Origin: an uncultured Desulfobacterium sp.
GTDB lineage: Bacteria; Desulfobacterota; DSM-4660; Desulfatiglandales; Desulfatiglandaceae
DNA length: 64,000 bases
Direction of reading: 5' to 3'
Assembly: GCA_900258555.1 (NCBI GenBank)
Contig: LT984854.1
Span: forward strand, 213,070-277,069
The position numbers and the translations under genes are program-made. The notes under the pieces were generated by a model. That model saw only the letters and a program-made list of their open reading frames with translations, made no database searches and was not told where the DNA came from. This document shows, piece by piece, positions 46,693-56,461 of the stretch; positions within the stretch are counted from its first letter, which is position 1; each line of letters starts with the position of its first letter.

Positions 46693-47607
46693 ATGTATAC
46701 AAACAAGAAGATACGTTTTGTAGGTTTTTTTCGGTTTTTCCTGTTTATCATTTTAGCGACCGGCTTGGGATGCGGTATAACAAAGTCAATGGTCGGCGCC
46801 ATAACATCTGAAGAGCCTGTTATAAAGAAAAAGATCATAGTCTTTCCTCCCATAAACCACTGCGGCCTTACGCAGGAAAAGGCGGCCAAAATATCCATAG
46901 ACCTGGCCGAGACCCTAAAGGAGGAGCCTCAATTGTTGCTATGTAATTCTACCGGAGATTTCCCCTCGCCTTCAGAGGGTGATATGAACCAATATGGGGT
47001 TGTATACAATCGTCCGGAGATAACGGAAAAGGCAAAGGCTATGAATATAAACGGCCTTATCTTACCGTATATTCCTCCGATCGAGGAATCGGGCGGGAGG
47101 TCAGGCATATGGCCCTTTCGTTATGACAGCAAGATCTACAAGATGTCTTTGGTGACAAATGTGATAGACCCTGTAAACGGCTGCCTTTATCTGACAGAGC
47201 TGGGCTCCTGCGAGGTAAAATTTCCTTCGGATGAGATAAAGGACCTGAGTGAGCATGATATCCATGAGAAGGTAATGGAAGAGGCCATGCCAGGGCTTAT
47301 AAAACGCCAGGCCAAAGCAATCATTGACAGACTGGTCAAAGAACCCTGGACAGGGAAGATTGCGGAGGTTGACAATGGCATTATAAAGATCAATGCGGGG
47401 AGTGATGCAGGGATATTTCCCGATCAGATCTTTTCCGTTTATTCCCCGGGGGAATCAATCGAGTCCAAATCGGGAAGGACCTTTACCCTGCTGGGCGAAA
47501 AATTGGGCACTATAAAGGCTGTGACGGTAAACGCGGAAGATACGATTGCGGAAACGGTGGAAGGCGGGCCGTTTTATGCCGGACAAACAATTGTGTTCAA
47601 CCCTTAA
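46693..47607 (+). CDS. Putative lipoprotein of unknown function
   Basis: The 304-residue product starts with a signal peptide (FFRFFLFIILATGLGCG; candidate lipid-anchored Cys near residue 27). The N-terminal domain (about 45-215, KIIVFPPINHCGLTQEKAAK onward) resembles proteins that act on envelope or flagellar assembly. The C-terminal domain (about 225-304; GKIAEVDNGIIKINAGSDAG, FSVYSPGE) is like the FlgT-C beta barrel. No flagellar gene is nearby. It converges on recN with an 11-bp overlap. Confidence 0.65.
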   Translation: MYTNKKIRFVGFFRFFLFIILATGLGCGITKSMVGAITSEEPVIKKKIIVFPPINHCGLTQEKAAKISIDLAETLKEEPQLLLCNSTGDFPSPSEGDMNQYGVVYNRPEITEKAKAMNINGLILPYIPPIEESGGRSGIWPFRYDSKIYKMSLVTNVIDPVNGCLYLTELGSCEVKFPSDEIKDLSEHDIHEKVMEEAMPGLIKRQAKAIIDRLVKEPWTGKIAEVDNGIIKINAGSDAGIFPDQIFSVYSPGESIESKSGRTFTLLGEKLGTIKAVTVNAEDTIAETVEGGPFYAGQTIVFNP

Positions 47608-49282
47608 GCATTTCTCTTGCATGGGCAATGGCGCTTCCGGTGATGGTCTTGCCCCCCAGGAGGCGCCCTATTTCCTGCACCCTTGCATCATCGTCCAACT
47701 CTGAAATCACTGCCTGGGTCCTGCCGGCGGTTACCTCCTTTTTTACCAGGAAGTGCACACGGCCTTTGCTCGCTATCTGCGGAAGGTGTGTGATACAGAT
47801 GATCTGATGGTACTGGGAAAGGGCCAGGACCTTGTCTCCCACCACCTCTGCTGTTGCGCCGCTTATCCCTGAGTCAACCTCATCAAATATGATCGTCTCC
47901 ACTGATGCAGTCTGCGCCAGTATGGTCTTTATCGCAAGCATTATACGCGACAGCTCTCCGCCGGAGGCGATCTTTGATAGCGGCCTCAATTCCTCTCCCA
48001 CATTGGGCGAGATCATAAACTCGATATGATCAAGGCCTTCCGGCCTCATGTGTTTTATCAATTCGGCTTCTGATTCCCCCTGCCGTTCCCCTTCAAACAT
48101 CACCTCAAAACGGGTGCTTTGCATGTGCAGCGACTTCAGTTCCTTTTCTATCGCCTTTTCAAGTCTCCCGGCCGCCTTTTTCCTTAGGCCCGAAAGGGCC
48201 TGAGCTTGTTCGACAATCTCACCGGCGAGCCTGTCCTGCTCCTGCTCCAATTGTTTAAGGCGCGCCCCTTTTTCAGTCATATCATACATCATGGAGCCAA
48301 GCCTTTCCCTGGTGTTAAGGACGTCTGCCAGCCCCGGGCCGTACTTGCGTTTGAGCCTGTTTAAGACCTCCAGTCTCTCTTCCACCTTCTCAAGTCTCTC
48401 CGGGTCCAAACGAATCTTATTTTGAAAGTCCCTTAGCGCATATGCAATGTCCTCCAGTGTGATCTCCGTCTCTCTAAGACCATCCCTGATGGGGCTAAGG
48501 GAACTGTCAATCTCAACGCCCTTTTCCATCCTCCTGGTCAGTTGGGCAAGCACGGCGAGCACTGAATCATTTCGCTCATAAAGGCCCTGATATCCCTCAA
48601 AGACAATCTCCCGCATCTCCTCTGCATGCTGAAGCCGCCTTTTCTCTTCAGTCAGCACCTCGTCCTCACCGGCGGTGATACATGCCTCATCAATTTCCTC
48701 GATCTGAAACCGGGTGAGTTCCTGCCTTTCCGATATCTCATGGATCTGCTTCTTTAGGTGCCTTATCTCTTCTTTCAGTGCCTGATAGAGGTTGAACTGT
48801 TCGGTCAGGCCTGCCCGCATATCATTCAGCCCACCGAAATCATCAAGCAAAAACAGGTGATTATCCGGCCTTAAGAGGACCTGGTTCTCGTGCTGGCCCG
48901 ATATGCTGATCAACAGCCCGCTAAGCCGGGAGAGCATCTGGAGGGTAACAATGGAGCCATTGGCCGATATCTTGTTTCTGCCCTCGCCGGAAACCGTTCT
49001 CTTGATCAACAGCTCTCCCTCAAAGGGGATTTCCATCTCCGACAATGCACCTGCAACAAGGGGATTTTCCGGAAAGGAAAAAAGGGCCTCCAACCTTGCC
49101 TCTTTGCATCCGCTGCGGATAAGATCCGCCGAGGCCCGGCCCCCCAGGATGAGATTGACTGCATTGATAATAATGGATTTACCAGCACCGGTCTCACCGG
49201 ATAGGATATTGAGGCCGGGCCTCAGGGTGATCTCAAGGTCTTTAATGATTGCGAAATCCGATATGTTCAGTTGAACAAGCAT
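47597..49282 (-). CDS. recN: DNA repair protein RecN
   Basis: RecN is an SMC-like ATPase for double-strand break repair. The 561-residue protein has Walker A GETGAGKSIIINAVNLILGG (residues about 30-49), long coiled coils (about 155-375), and the C-terminal signature SGGELSRIMLAIKTILAQ with Walker B TIIFDEVDSGISG. Length and order are normal. Confidence 0.96.
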   Translation of the reverse strand: MLVQLNISDFAIIKDLEITLRPGLNILSGETGAGKSIIINAVNLILGGRASADLIRSGCKEARLEALFSFPENPLVAGALSEMEIPFEGELLIKRTVSGEGRNKISANGSIVTLQMLSRLSGLLISISGQHENQVLLRPDNHLFLLDDFGGLNDMRAGLTEQFNLYQALKEEIRHLKKQIHEISERQELTRFQIEEIDEACITAGEDEVLTEEKRRLQHAEEMREIVFEGYQGLYERNDSVLAVLAQLTRRMEKGVEIDSSLSPIRDGLRETEITLEDIAYALRDFQNKIRLDPERLEKVEERLEVLNRLKRKYGPGLADVLNTRERLGSMMYDMTEKGARLKQLEQEQDRLAGEIVEQAQALSGLRKKAAGRLEKAIEKELKSLHMQSTRFEVMFEGERQGESEAELIKHMRPEGLDHIEFMISPNVGEELRPLSKIASGGELSRIMLAIKTILAQTASVETIIFDEVDSGISGATAEVVGDKVLALSQYHQIICITHLPQIASKGRVHFLVKKEVTAGRTQAVISELDDDARVQEIGRLLGGKTITGSAIAHAREMLKG

Positions 49283-49453
49283 ATGGGTAGTAAGAAGAAT
49301 AGTTTTCGTTCAGGTGTTATTCAGACTGGCTTAATGATTGAATAAAGGAAAAGGGGCGTAAAAGCAACTCCTTATTATCTTATCTATCTTACTCGTATTG
49401 CAGGCAACAAACGTCTCCCAAATGAGGAGGTATTCCGCAAGAAGAAACAGGAG

Positions 49454-49876
49454 TTAAGGGCGTGCCGCAAGCCAATTCTCAATATGCAGATTCCGGATAC
49501 GGCGAAAATGGGCTTCATTGTTGGTCACTACAGCTAATCCATGTGTAATGGCCGTGGCAGCAATCAGGATATCGGCATCGCTGATCAATTCGCCTTGCTT
49601 GTGAAGGTCAGCATATATCGTGGCTGCTTGCACAATTATGGAATCTGTGAGGGGCAGTACTCGGCTTGTGGAACACAATAGCTCAAATGCTGCAAGTTGT
49701 TTTGCCGCCCCTTTGGCGAGAAGGCCACGTAACACTTCATATCGCGTAATAACTGAAAAGGTTAATTGCCGATGGACCTTCAGGTAGGATCGTGCATGTT
49801 CGGTGGCTAAGGGGTTTTTGCGCATGACAGCCGATAAGACGTCAGTATCCAGCAAGGCCTGTGACAATGTCGTCAT
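49454..49876 (-). CDS. PIN-domain toxin (VapC-like)
   Basis: The 140-residue product has PIN nuclease acids in LLDTDVLSAVMRKNP (Asp near residues 9-11), SVITRYEVLRGLLAKG (Glu), and LISDADILIAATAITHGLAV (two Asp). It should cleave tRNA or other RNA. Its start overlaps the stop of the upstream antitoxin gene. Confidence 0.88.
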   Translation of the reverse strand: MTTLSQALLDTDVLSAVMRKNPLATEHARSYLKVHRQLTFSVITRYEVLRGLLAKGAAKQLAAFELLCSTSRVLPLTDSIIVQAATIYADLHKQGELISDADILIAATAITHGLAVVTNNEAHFRRIRNLHIENWLAARP

Positions 49877-50115
49877 AGGGACGTCCTTTCGCCAAAGAAA
49901 TCTTCGCGCCGCCGGATGTGTCGCTCAATCGCATTGATCTGATCGTCACTGAGTCCATCATAGACTTGAGCTGCTAATGCAAGTATATCGTCTGGGTTCT
50001 CAATCCGTTCCACCACGAGCCGCACCTTCTGCCCTTCCAGAAGATTAATAGCGGCGGGGGTAATGGGGCGGAAGCCACCATGCTCATAAACCGCTTCTAT
50101 TGTCTCTGTTGCCAT
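49873..50115 (-). CDS. AF2212-like (DUF104) antitoxin
   Basis: The 80-residue product begins ATETIEAVYEHGGFRPITPA and continues LLEGQKVRLVVE, the DUF104/AF2212 beta-rich domain common in antitoxins of PIN toxins. An upstream in-frame start at 50154 exists, but the ATG at 50115 has a GGAG site and begins at the conserved domain. Paired with the PIN toxin by a four-base overlap. Confidence 0.8.
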   Translation of the reverse strand: MATETIEAVYEHGGFRPITPAAINLLEGQKVRLVVERIENPDDILALAAQVYDGLSDDQINAIERHIRRREDFFGERTSL

Positions 50116-50375
50116 AGGTTTGCTCCTGTACTCTCTGTCCGTTTTTAAAATCAAAGGACCAATTCCTTTTTTAACGCATTCTTTAACAGGATGCCACTAA
50201 AAATCGAGTAATGCCACGGTCAGCCCTTCATACTGTGTTGGTGACCTGGTGACTGAACAGTGAAATCCATTTGCTCATGGCTTTAATAGCTCGGACTTTG
50301 GATCAGATTCGAAGCATCACAATCATATTTCCACCCAATCCCAATTGCTTTCTAAAGTCAGTGGAAGTTGAACTG

Positions 50376-50774
50376 TTAATCCCAGACTCGAGTTGCATTG
50401 GTGTATAAATCAAATCTTGAGTCGCCGGAAATAATTTTCATCTCTTCACACAGGGCCGTGGAAATAATGAACCGATCAAACGGATCCTTGTGCTTTTCAT
50501 GAACCTCCAAAGATTGATAGAAAAGGATATGGGAATTTTTTACAGGGACCATATCAATTCCTGCCTGCCTTGTATCATTCATCAGTCTTTTGAGGCCGAT
50601 TGGAACATATAACTTTCCTATATTGATTTTAATTGCCATTTCCCAAAAGGAAATCTGGCTGACAAATAAATCAGATTTTGTGTCCCGGTAGATTTCAAGG
50701 GCCTTTTCTCCAATCCTGTCCTCATAGCCGCAACCAAGAAAAATCAGAACATTGGTATCAAGAATATAGTTCAT
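50376..50774 (-). CDS. PIN-domain toxin, second copy
   Basis: This 132-residue PIN protein belongs to a different subfamily from the one at 49454: YILDTNVLIFLGCG, SQISFWEMAIKINIGKLYVP (Glu), and HKDPFDRFIISTALCEEMKI (Asp). The middle motif SFWE.AIK is typical of VapC partners of Phd-like antitoxins. Coupled to the upstream antitoxin. Confidence 0.88.
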   Translation of the reverse strand: MNYILDTNVLIFLGCGYEDRIGEKALEIYRDTKSDLFVSQISFWEMAIKINIGKLYVPIGLKRLMNDTRQAGIDMVPVKNSHILFYQSLEVHEKHKDPFDRFIISTALCEEMKIISGDSRFDLYTNATRVWD

Positions 50775-50992
50775 TCATATTCCCTCATCTCTTCAATGGG
50801 GCCGTCAAAAGCGGACATGTCAATTTCGCAATTGAAAAAACCGGTTGACCTTAACTTACGTTCGGTCTTTTCCACCGGAGAGAACTGGAGAATTGGCTCT
50901 CCATTCTTAGCGATGATTATTTTTTCTCCTTCCAGGAACCGGGCTATAAGTTTGGAAAAATTTGTTTTGGCCTCATGAATATTCACGATCAT
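50771..50992 (-). CDS. Phd/YefM-family antitoxin
   Basis: The 73-residue product has the Phd-type DNA-binding domain (IVNIHEAKTNFSKLIARFLE, EKIIIAKNGEPILQF) and a short toxin-binding tail (DMSAFDGPIEEM). It overlaps the PIN toxin gene by four bases, the classic antitoxin-first order. Confidence 0.88.
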   Translation of the reverse strand: MIVNIHEAKTNFSKLIARFLEGEKIIIAKNGEPILQFSPVEKTERKLRSTGFFNCEIDMSAFDGPIEEMREYE

Positions 50993-51244
50993 TTTGAGAT
51001 CTCCTTTTATAGACTAAGTCCAATAGGCTAGACTAAGAGTAAGTTCGTAAGCACAAGATGTCAACAGATTAATATTATGGCGACATACTGAAGTATGCCA
51101 AAGGAGATGTTTGTCTTTGTACTTGAGCAAGACTCAGCACTGTAGTATGTCTATTGCAAAGGAAAAATGAAGATGGAAAAAACCAGGCCGTTGACAGCCT
51201 GAACAAAGTCAGCCTGCTTCCTGCAACCCGAACCATGCTCGACC

Positions 51245-53074
51245 GTGATGAATAGCCAAAGTTCTCATTTAATCGTCACAAAAGATGTTACAAGCATTGC
51301 CGGTCTCTTTTTCGGCCAGGTTGAAAAATATGGCGACAGTGCCTGTGTAGCCTGCAAGGAGGCGGGAAAGTACACAGATATATCATGGAAGCGCATGGGT
51401 GAGATGGTGCGTGATCTGGCGTCTTTTTTGATCTCCATTGGGATCGGCAGGGCCGACAATATCGCGATATTTTCACCAAACAGGTATGAATGGTGGGTGA
51501 CGGATCTGGCTATATTGACAATTGGGGCCGTCAATATCCCCATCTATGCAACAAACAGCGCTGAGGAGGGCCTTTATGTGCTGAAGCACTCCGGCGCCAG
51601 GGCCTGCTTTGTGGGGGGACGGGAACAGTTTGATAAGGTATTGCAGATCTTATCACAACTGCCTGAGCTCAAATTCATAATCTCCTATGACCCTGTTGAG
51701 GAAGAGGCGGAAAATGTGTTTAATTTCCTCGACGCGCTTAAAATGGGACACGGTTACAATGCCCAGGCCGATATCAGCGAGCGGCTGATGGCGGTCACAC
51801 CCCAAGACCTTGCCACCATAATCTACACATCCGGTACTACAGGTCGCCCGAAGGGCGTTATGCTTTCTCACCACAATTTCATGTCAAACATAAGACAGAT
51901 ACTGGCGGACTTTCACCAGGTGTTATCCGACAAAGACCTCTTCCTGTCTTTTCTTCCCCTGTCCCATGCCCTCGAAAGGACAGTGGGCTATTACCTGCCT
52001 GTCACCATCGGGGCCAAGGTGGCGTTTGCAGAGAATTTCTCGACAATCCTGGATAACCTGAAGGAGATAAGGCCGACCGTAATCATCAGTGTCCCCAGAC
52101 TGTATGAAAAGATCCATGCCGGGATTATTCTCGCATTGACAAGGGCGTCCGCAATCGAAAAGACTGTTGTAAAACGGGCACTCAAGCTCTGCCCGGAGAA
52201 CCTGGTCCACGTGTGTAATTGCACCAGGAGGAGCGGCCTCTTCAGGTTAAAATACCAACTTGCGGAACGGCTTGTCTTTTCTGAATTAAGGCGTGCCATC
52301 GGCATGGACAGGTTGCGGCTTGCTGTTTCAGGCGGCGGACCCCTTTCCGTATCTGATGCCGAGTTTTTTTTGGGGATCGGTATTGCCGTGCTGGAAGGCT
52401 TTGGCTTGACGGAGACCGGCCCTGTAACAAACGTGAACAGGCCGTGGATGATAAAGCCCGGCACAGTCGGCCCGCCGCTAAAGGACACCATTGTCAAATT
52501 CTCTGACAAGGGTGAAATCCTGATAAAAGGCCCACAGATTATGTCTGGATATTACAGAGATGAGCAGGCCACCAGGGATGCCTTTACATCGGACGGATTT
52601 TTGCGGTCGGGAGATCTGGGCTCAGCAGATGCGGACGGGTTTTTATCAATAACCGGGAGGATAAAGGATATCATCATCACCTCCGGAGGAAAATGCATTG
52701 CACCCCAATCCCTGGAAAGCAGCCTTTTGGGGTCAAGGTTCATAGAACATGCCTGTGTCATCGGAGATTGCAGAAAATTTGTATCGGCCCTGGTTGTCCC
52801 TGCCCTCGATGAGCTAAGGATGTGGGCAAAGGAAAGAGGCATCGGGTTTTGCGACAATGGGGAACTGATCCGGAAAGAGCAGGTGCTGGCCCTGTTTCAA
52901 GACGAGATTGACGAACGCATGCGGCCCTTTGCCAGGGTGGAGAGGGTTAAAAAATTCAGGCTCATGGAAATACCGTGGAGCCAGATGACCGGGGAGCTGA
53001 CCCCGACCCTGAAGGTAAAGAGGAGATTTGTGGAGGAAAAATACAAGGATATTATAGAAGGGATGTACATGTAA
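51245..53074 (+). CDS. Long-chain acyl-CoA synthetase (AMP-forming)
   Basis: The 609-residue enzyme activates long-chain fatty acids. It has the ATP loop YTSGTTGRPKGVMLSHHN (residues about 199-216), FLPLSHALERTVGYYLPV, GFGLTETGPVTNVNRPW and SGDLGSADADGFLSITGRIK. This is the FadD15-like group of membrane-associated ligases. It begins GTG-ATG at 51245/51248. With the carboxyltransferase at 54256 it suggests acyl-CoA metabolism in this neighbourhood. Confidence 0.9.
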   Translation: MMNSQSSHLIVTKDVTSIAGLFFGQVEKYGDSACVACKEAGKYTDISWKRMGEMVRDLASFLISIGIGRADNIAIFSPNRYEWWVTDLAILTIGAVNIPIYATNSAEEGLYVLKHSGARACFVGGREQFDKVLQILSQLPELKFIISYDPVEEEAENVFNFLDALKMGHGYNAQADISERLMAVTPQDLATIIYTSGTTGRPKGVMLSHHNFMSNIRQILADFHQVLSDKDLFLSFLPLSHALERTVGYYLPVTIGAKVAFAENFSTILDNLKEIRPTVIISVPRLYEKIHAGIILALTRASAIEKTVVKRALKLCPENLVHVCNCTRRSGLFRLKYQLAERLVFSELRRAIGMDRLRLAVSGGGPLSVSDAEFFLGIGIAVLEGFGLTETGPVTNVNRPWMIKPGTVGPPLKDTIVKFSDKGEILIKGPQIMSGYYRDEQATRDAFTSDGFLRSGDLGSADADGFLSITGRIKDIIITSGGKCIAPQSLESSLLGSRFIEHACVIGDCRKFVSALVVPALDELRMWAKERGIGFCDNGELIRKEQVLALFQDEIDERMRPFARVERVKKFRLMEIPWSQMTGELTPTLKVKRRFVEEKYKDIIEGMYM

Positions 53075-53092
53075 TGATTCTCGGACAGCCTC

Positions 53093-53473
53093 CTAGCCCT
53101 TTTTCTTCTTCAATTTTTCAGCCACTTTTTTGTAATAAATTTCCGTATCCTCCAAAAGAGGGGACGTCTTTCTCATCATGTTCAGTTGCATGATCTTGAA
53201 ATTTATCCTCTTGACCTGAAGGTAACTTTCCTTTTCATCAGACATGTTTTCAAGCATGTCCTCCATCTGCCTGATCTCTTTTTTTAGCTGGATCTCAGGC
53301 GGGACACAATTGGCGTTTTTAAGGATCTTATATGCCAGACGGAGATCTTCGGGTACGCCGCTGTCGTCTTCAATCTCAACAGGCCGGCCACTGCCGGGAA
53401 GGTTATCAAAATCCCCCCTGGCCTGGGCCTCCTTTATCTTCTGTTCAATAATTTTTTGCAGACCAAAGATCAT
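53093..53473 (-). CDS. DUF1992 (DnaJC28-type) protein
   Basis: The 126-residue product has the family pattern IIEQKIKEAQARGDFDNLPG, SGRPVEIEDD and PEDLRLAYKILKNA. DUF1992 proteins occur alone in bacteria and as part of DnaJC28 in eukaryotes; their function is not known. It converges on the acyl-CoA synthetase with 18 bases between. Confidence 0.85.
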   Translation of the reverse strand: MIFGLQKIIEQKIKEAQARGDFDNLPGSGRPVEIEDDSGVPEDLRLAYKILKNANCVPPEIQLKKEIRQMEDMLENMSDEKESYLQVKRINFKIMQLNMMRKTSPLLEDTEIYYKKVAEKLKKKKG

Positions 53474-53505
53474 AGCTCATAGCCTTCCAAAACAGCGACC
53501 CTATC

Positions 53506-53838
53506 TCAGGTCTTGATATTAAGCTGCTCTATCATGTTGCGGGCAAAATTGATAATAAAGTCCTGTTGCTGTTTGGTGCTGTAACCAGGGCAGTCACACC
53601 TCATATGTTTGAGGCTCCTTACGAGAAATTCCAATTTTATCCAATCGCTTCCCAGTTCCACGGCAAATGCATGGGGCCGGCAGTCCAGGTGCTGGTATTG
53701 TTTTTCACTCAAGAGATCATCGGGGATCTTGACCCAGTAAAGCTGATTGAGATTGGATTTTATGGCGTTTTCACTAAGAAAGGCCGAGACCTTTTCCATG
53801 TCCGAGGAACTGACCTCATCAATCAGATAGCTTCTCAT
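53506..53838 (-). CDS. Conserved hypothetical protein
   Basis: The 110-residue soluble protein (MRSYLIDEVSSSDMEKVSAF, then YWVKIPDDLLSEKQYQHL, and CDCPGYSTKQQQDFIINFA) is not a family I can name. Its middle contains CRPHAFAVELGSDWIKLEFL. It overlaps the upstream membrane protein gene by four bases and appears to be in a three-gene operon with DUF1992. Confidence 0.65.
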   Translation of the reverse strand: MRSYLIDEVSSSDMEKVSAFLSENAIKSNLNQLYWVKIPDDLLSEKQYQHLDCRPHAFAVELGSDWIKLEFLVRSLKHMRCDCPGYSTKQQQDFIINFARNMIEQLNIKT

Positions 53839-54173
53839 TCCATGTCTCCCGTCCTGTCCGCCTTCAGGCCCCCCAGGAATGCGTCAACAACAGAAAAAAG
53901 CCACAACAGGGATGCCGCCGCCAGGAGCAGCCACAATATCAGAGAATCTTCGCTAATAAACCTTTTGATGAACAGTGCCGGTTCCGGGCTTTCTGCAAGA
54001 CCTGAGTCCACTGCGGCAGAGACGATCTTAAAAAGTCGGACAACAAAGGCAACAAAGAGGATAAAGACACCGGCAAGCAACAGGATTCCCTTTTTTATCT
54101 CCTGATTGATGATCTGGCCAAGACCCGGGATCACCAGCCCGGAGCACAGAGGAGAGAGTATCGCCTTTTTCAT
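53835..54173 (-). CDS. Small membrane protein, TM2-like
   Basis: The 112-residue product has SGLVIPGLGQIINQEIKKGI, the pattern of TM2/DUF5683-like proteins, followed by helices ILLLAGVFILFVAFVVRLF and ILWLLLAAASLLWLFSVVDA. The hydrophobic helices place it in the inner membrane. First gene of the small operon ending with DUF1992. Confidence 0.7.
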   Translation of the reverse strand: MKKAILSPLCSGLVIPGLGQIINQEIKKGILLLAGVFILFVAFVVRLFKIVSAAVDSGLAESPEPALFIKRFISEDSLILWLLLAAASLLWLFSVVDAFLGGLKADRTGDME

Positions 54174-54205
54174 ATTAGGTCAGTCCTTTTTATACAATAT
54201 TACTG

Positions 54206-54248
54206 AAGGGATTGGGACACCCCACCTATCGGGGCATCCCAACCCCTT
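54206..54248. terminator. Strong bidirectional hairpin
   Basis: AAGGG/CCCTT (54206-54210, 54244-54248), TTGGGA/TCCCAA (54212-54217, 54237-54242) and CCCC/GGGG (54220-54223, 54231-54234) form a long, nearly perfect stem. It lies just after the carboxyltransferase stop codon and is the likely terminator of that gene. Confidence 0.8.
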
Positions 54249-54255
54249 CATGTTT

Positions 54256-55821
54256 CTACAGATATATATTGGAGTGTTTTTTGGGGAATACCTCGGATCT
54301 CTTCTTCCTCAAACAGGCCTCAAGGTGTTTTATTATCTCAATCCTTGTGTCTTCGGGACGGATAACATTGTCAATCAGCCCGCGTCCTGCGCAGAACCAG
54401 GGCCCAACATATTTTTCATAATAATCTTCTATGGCCTTCTGACGGAATTCATCGCTGTATTTGCCCCTGGGATAAATCACGTCAATCGCCGCCTCCGGGA
54501 CCACTATTGTAATAATGGCGCTGGGCCAGGCAAGGGTGGCATCGCTCTTCATGGACTTGCACGCCATGCCTGCGTAACCGCCTGCATATGCCTTTCGCAA
54601 TATGACGCTAATCTTCGGGACCGTCGCCTCTGCATAGGCATGCAGGTTCTTGCAGCCGTGCTTGATTACACCCCTTTTTTCCTGATCTGTGCCCACAAGA
54701 TATGCAGGGTTATCAATCAGAAATATCAGGGGGAGATTAAAGGCGTCACAAAATCGGATAAATCGCGCAATCTTTGTTGCGGCCTCTACCTCCAAAGCAC
54801 CCGCGTTTATCATGGGCTGATTTGCAATCAGGCCGACCGGAATCCCGTTAAAGCGTGCAAAACCGATCAGCAGGTTTTTTGCATATTCCCTCTTGATCTC
54901 AAAATAGCTCCCCTCATCTACCACTTCCCTTATCACCTTCTTCATATCATAAGGCCTTCTCATATTGGTGGGCACAATATCAAGGAGCTGCGGCAGCCTT
55001 CTGTCGGGTTTGTCATCCGGGCTTATAATCGGAAGGGGCGATTCAAAGCTGGAGGGAAGATATGACAGGATAGTCTTTGTAGCCTCCATGCATTGATCGT
55101 CATCCTTGACCTCAAGGTCGCAGATCCCTGTCACCCTGGAGTGCAGCTTGCTTCCCCCCAGTTCCTCAATGGTTGCAATCTCTCCTATGGACTGCCTTAC
55201 AAAGGCGGGGCCGCCGATGTACATGTTGCTCCTGCCCTCAACCATCAGGACGATATCGTTCATTGCAGGCAAATAGCCCTGACCGCCACCGCAAGGGCCC
55301 ATCATCATTGCTATCTGGGGGATGGAGCCGGATGCGCATGTGTGGGCATAGAGCATGCGGCCATAACCCAGTGTGCCTGCCTGCATACCTTCCTGGAGCC
55401 TAGCGCCTCCGGAATCCATCATCCCCACCACCGGCACCCTCATCTTCATGGCATGGTCCATAATGATGCTGGAGGCCTTCATCCCGTGGAAGTCCGACAT
55501 TGTGCCTCCGGCTGAGGTGAAATCCTGGGAAAACACACAGACATATCGGCCGTTGACCTTTCCAAAACCGGTAACAACACCTTCTGAGGGGATCTCCTTT
55601 TGTCCCATGCCGAAGTCCACCTCTTTGTGTTTTATAAATGTAAATACCTCCTGAAATGTGCCGGGATCAAAAAACTTATCAATTCTCTCCCGGGCGGTCA
55701 GCTTTTCCCTCTGGTGCTGCCTGGCCACCTGTTCTTCACCGCCCATTGCAAAGACCTTTGCCTTTCTGCTTTCATAGTCTTTAAGGAGTTCATCCCATGT
55801 CTTTTCTTTTTGGCTCATCAT
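54256..55821 (-). CDS. Acyl-CoA carboxylase carboxyltransferase subunit
   Basis: The 521-residue protein is the biotin-dependent carboxyltransferase (propionyl/methylmalonyl-type). Motifs: REKLTARERIDKFFDPGTFQ, FSQDFTSAGGTMSDFHGMK, GMMDSGGARLQEGMQAG and GGGQGYLPAMNDIVLMV. The C-terminal half has FLIDNPAYLVGTDQEKRGVI and RKAYAGGYAGMACKSMKSD. The start at 55821 has an AAGGAA site; a GTG at 55848 is in frame but poorer. No biotin carboxylase or biotin carrier is adjacent, so its partners are elsewhere. A decarboxylase role is possible. Confidence 0.88.
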   Translation of the reverse strand: MMSQKEKTWDELLKDYESRKAKVFAMGGEEQVARQHQREKLTARERIDKFFDPGTFQEVFTFIKHKEVDFGMGQKEIPSEGVVTGFGKVNGRYVCVFSQDFTSAGGTMSDFHGMKASSIIMDHAMKMRVPVVGMMDSGGARLQEGMQAGTLGYGRMLYAHTCASGSIPQIAMMMGPCGGGQGYLPAMNDIVLMVEGRSNMYIGGPAFVRQSIGEIATIEELGGSKLHSRVTGICDLEVKDDDQCMEATKTILSYLPSSFESPLPIISPDDKPDRRLPQLLDIVPTNMRRPYDMKKVIREVVDEGSYFEIKREYAKNLLIGFARFNGIPVGLIANQPMINAGALEVEAATKIARFIRFCDAFNLPLIFLIDNPAYLVGTDQEKRGVIKHGCKNLHAYAEATVPKISVILRKAYAGGYAGMACKSMKSDATLAWPSAIITIVVPEAAIDVIYPRGKYSDEFRQKAIEDYYEKYVGPWFCAGRGLIDNVIRPEDTRIEIIKHLEACLRKKRSEVFPKKHSNIYL

Positions 55822-56461
55822 CAAATTCCTTTCCGGTAAATTTTTCACGCGATGGCAAAACCTCTCAGGGCACCCCTAGGAAAAGGCCATCCAATCTCTT
55901 AAAATAGGATTTGAATCAAAAGTCAATATATTACACAATATGAGCGGTTTTCCGTTTACTTTAAGCGATCAGCTCCATAAGGTGTGCCCTTGCTCAATAT
56001 ATTGGTTTGACTTATTCATAAATATGATATAATTTTTTATGAATAAAAATCATTATGGCATTTAAATGTATATTTTTGAATGGAAACCTCGGCGGTTTTT
56101 AAGATGAAGAAGGATGAAATCCATGAATTGTCCTGTAGAGATCTTCGATTTTTGATAAAGGAGGTACGACTCCCATAAGCGCTAAGTTAGCTAACATATG
56201 TCAACCTGCTGATAATAAGCTGAATATCGAATTTCGAACAAGGAATAATGGATGTCGAAGGAAGGGAAAAGATATGATATTGAGAATCGTTTGATAGATT
56301 TTGCCGTGAGAATAATTTGTTACACACCTTAAGACTGCAAAGGGTAAGAATAAAAAAATTTCATAATTCAAAATTCCTTGTTGGATATTCGATATTCAAT
56401 CTTCATTAACAAACTTGAAAAACAACTCAGCGCTTATGGGGATCGAGAGGGGATCATTCCA
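55822..56461. other. Intergenic region with a 25-bp inverted repeat
   Basis: This gap precedes the sigma-54 regulator. It is AT-rich and has no convincing gene. Inverted copies of a 25-bp sequence lie at 56222-56246 and 56373-56397 (23 of 25 match; core ATTCCTTGTT...TTCGATATTC), bounding about 176 bp that may be a small repeat element. An AAAGGAGG-like run occurs near 56157 without a frame after it. Confidence 0.55.
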
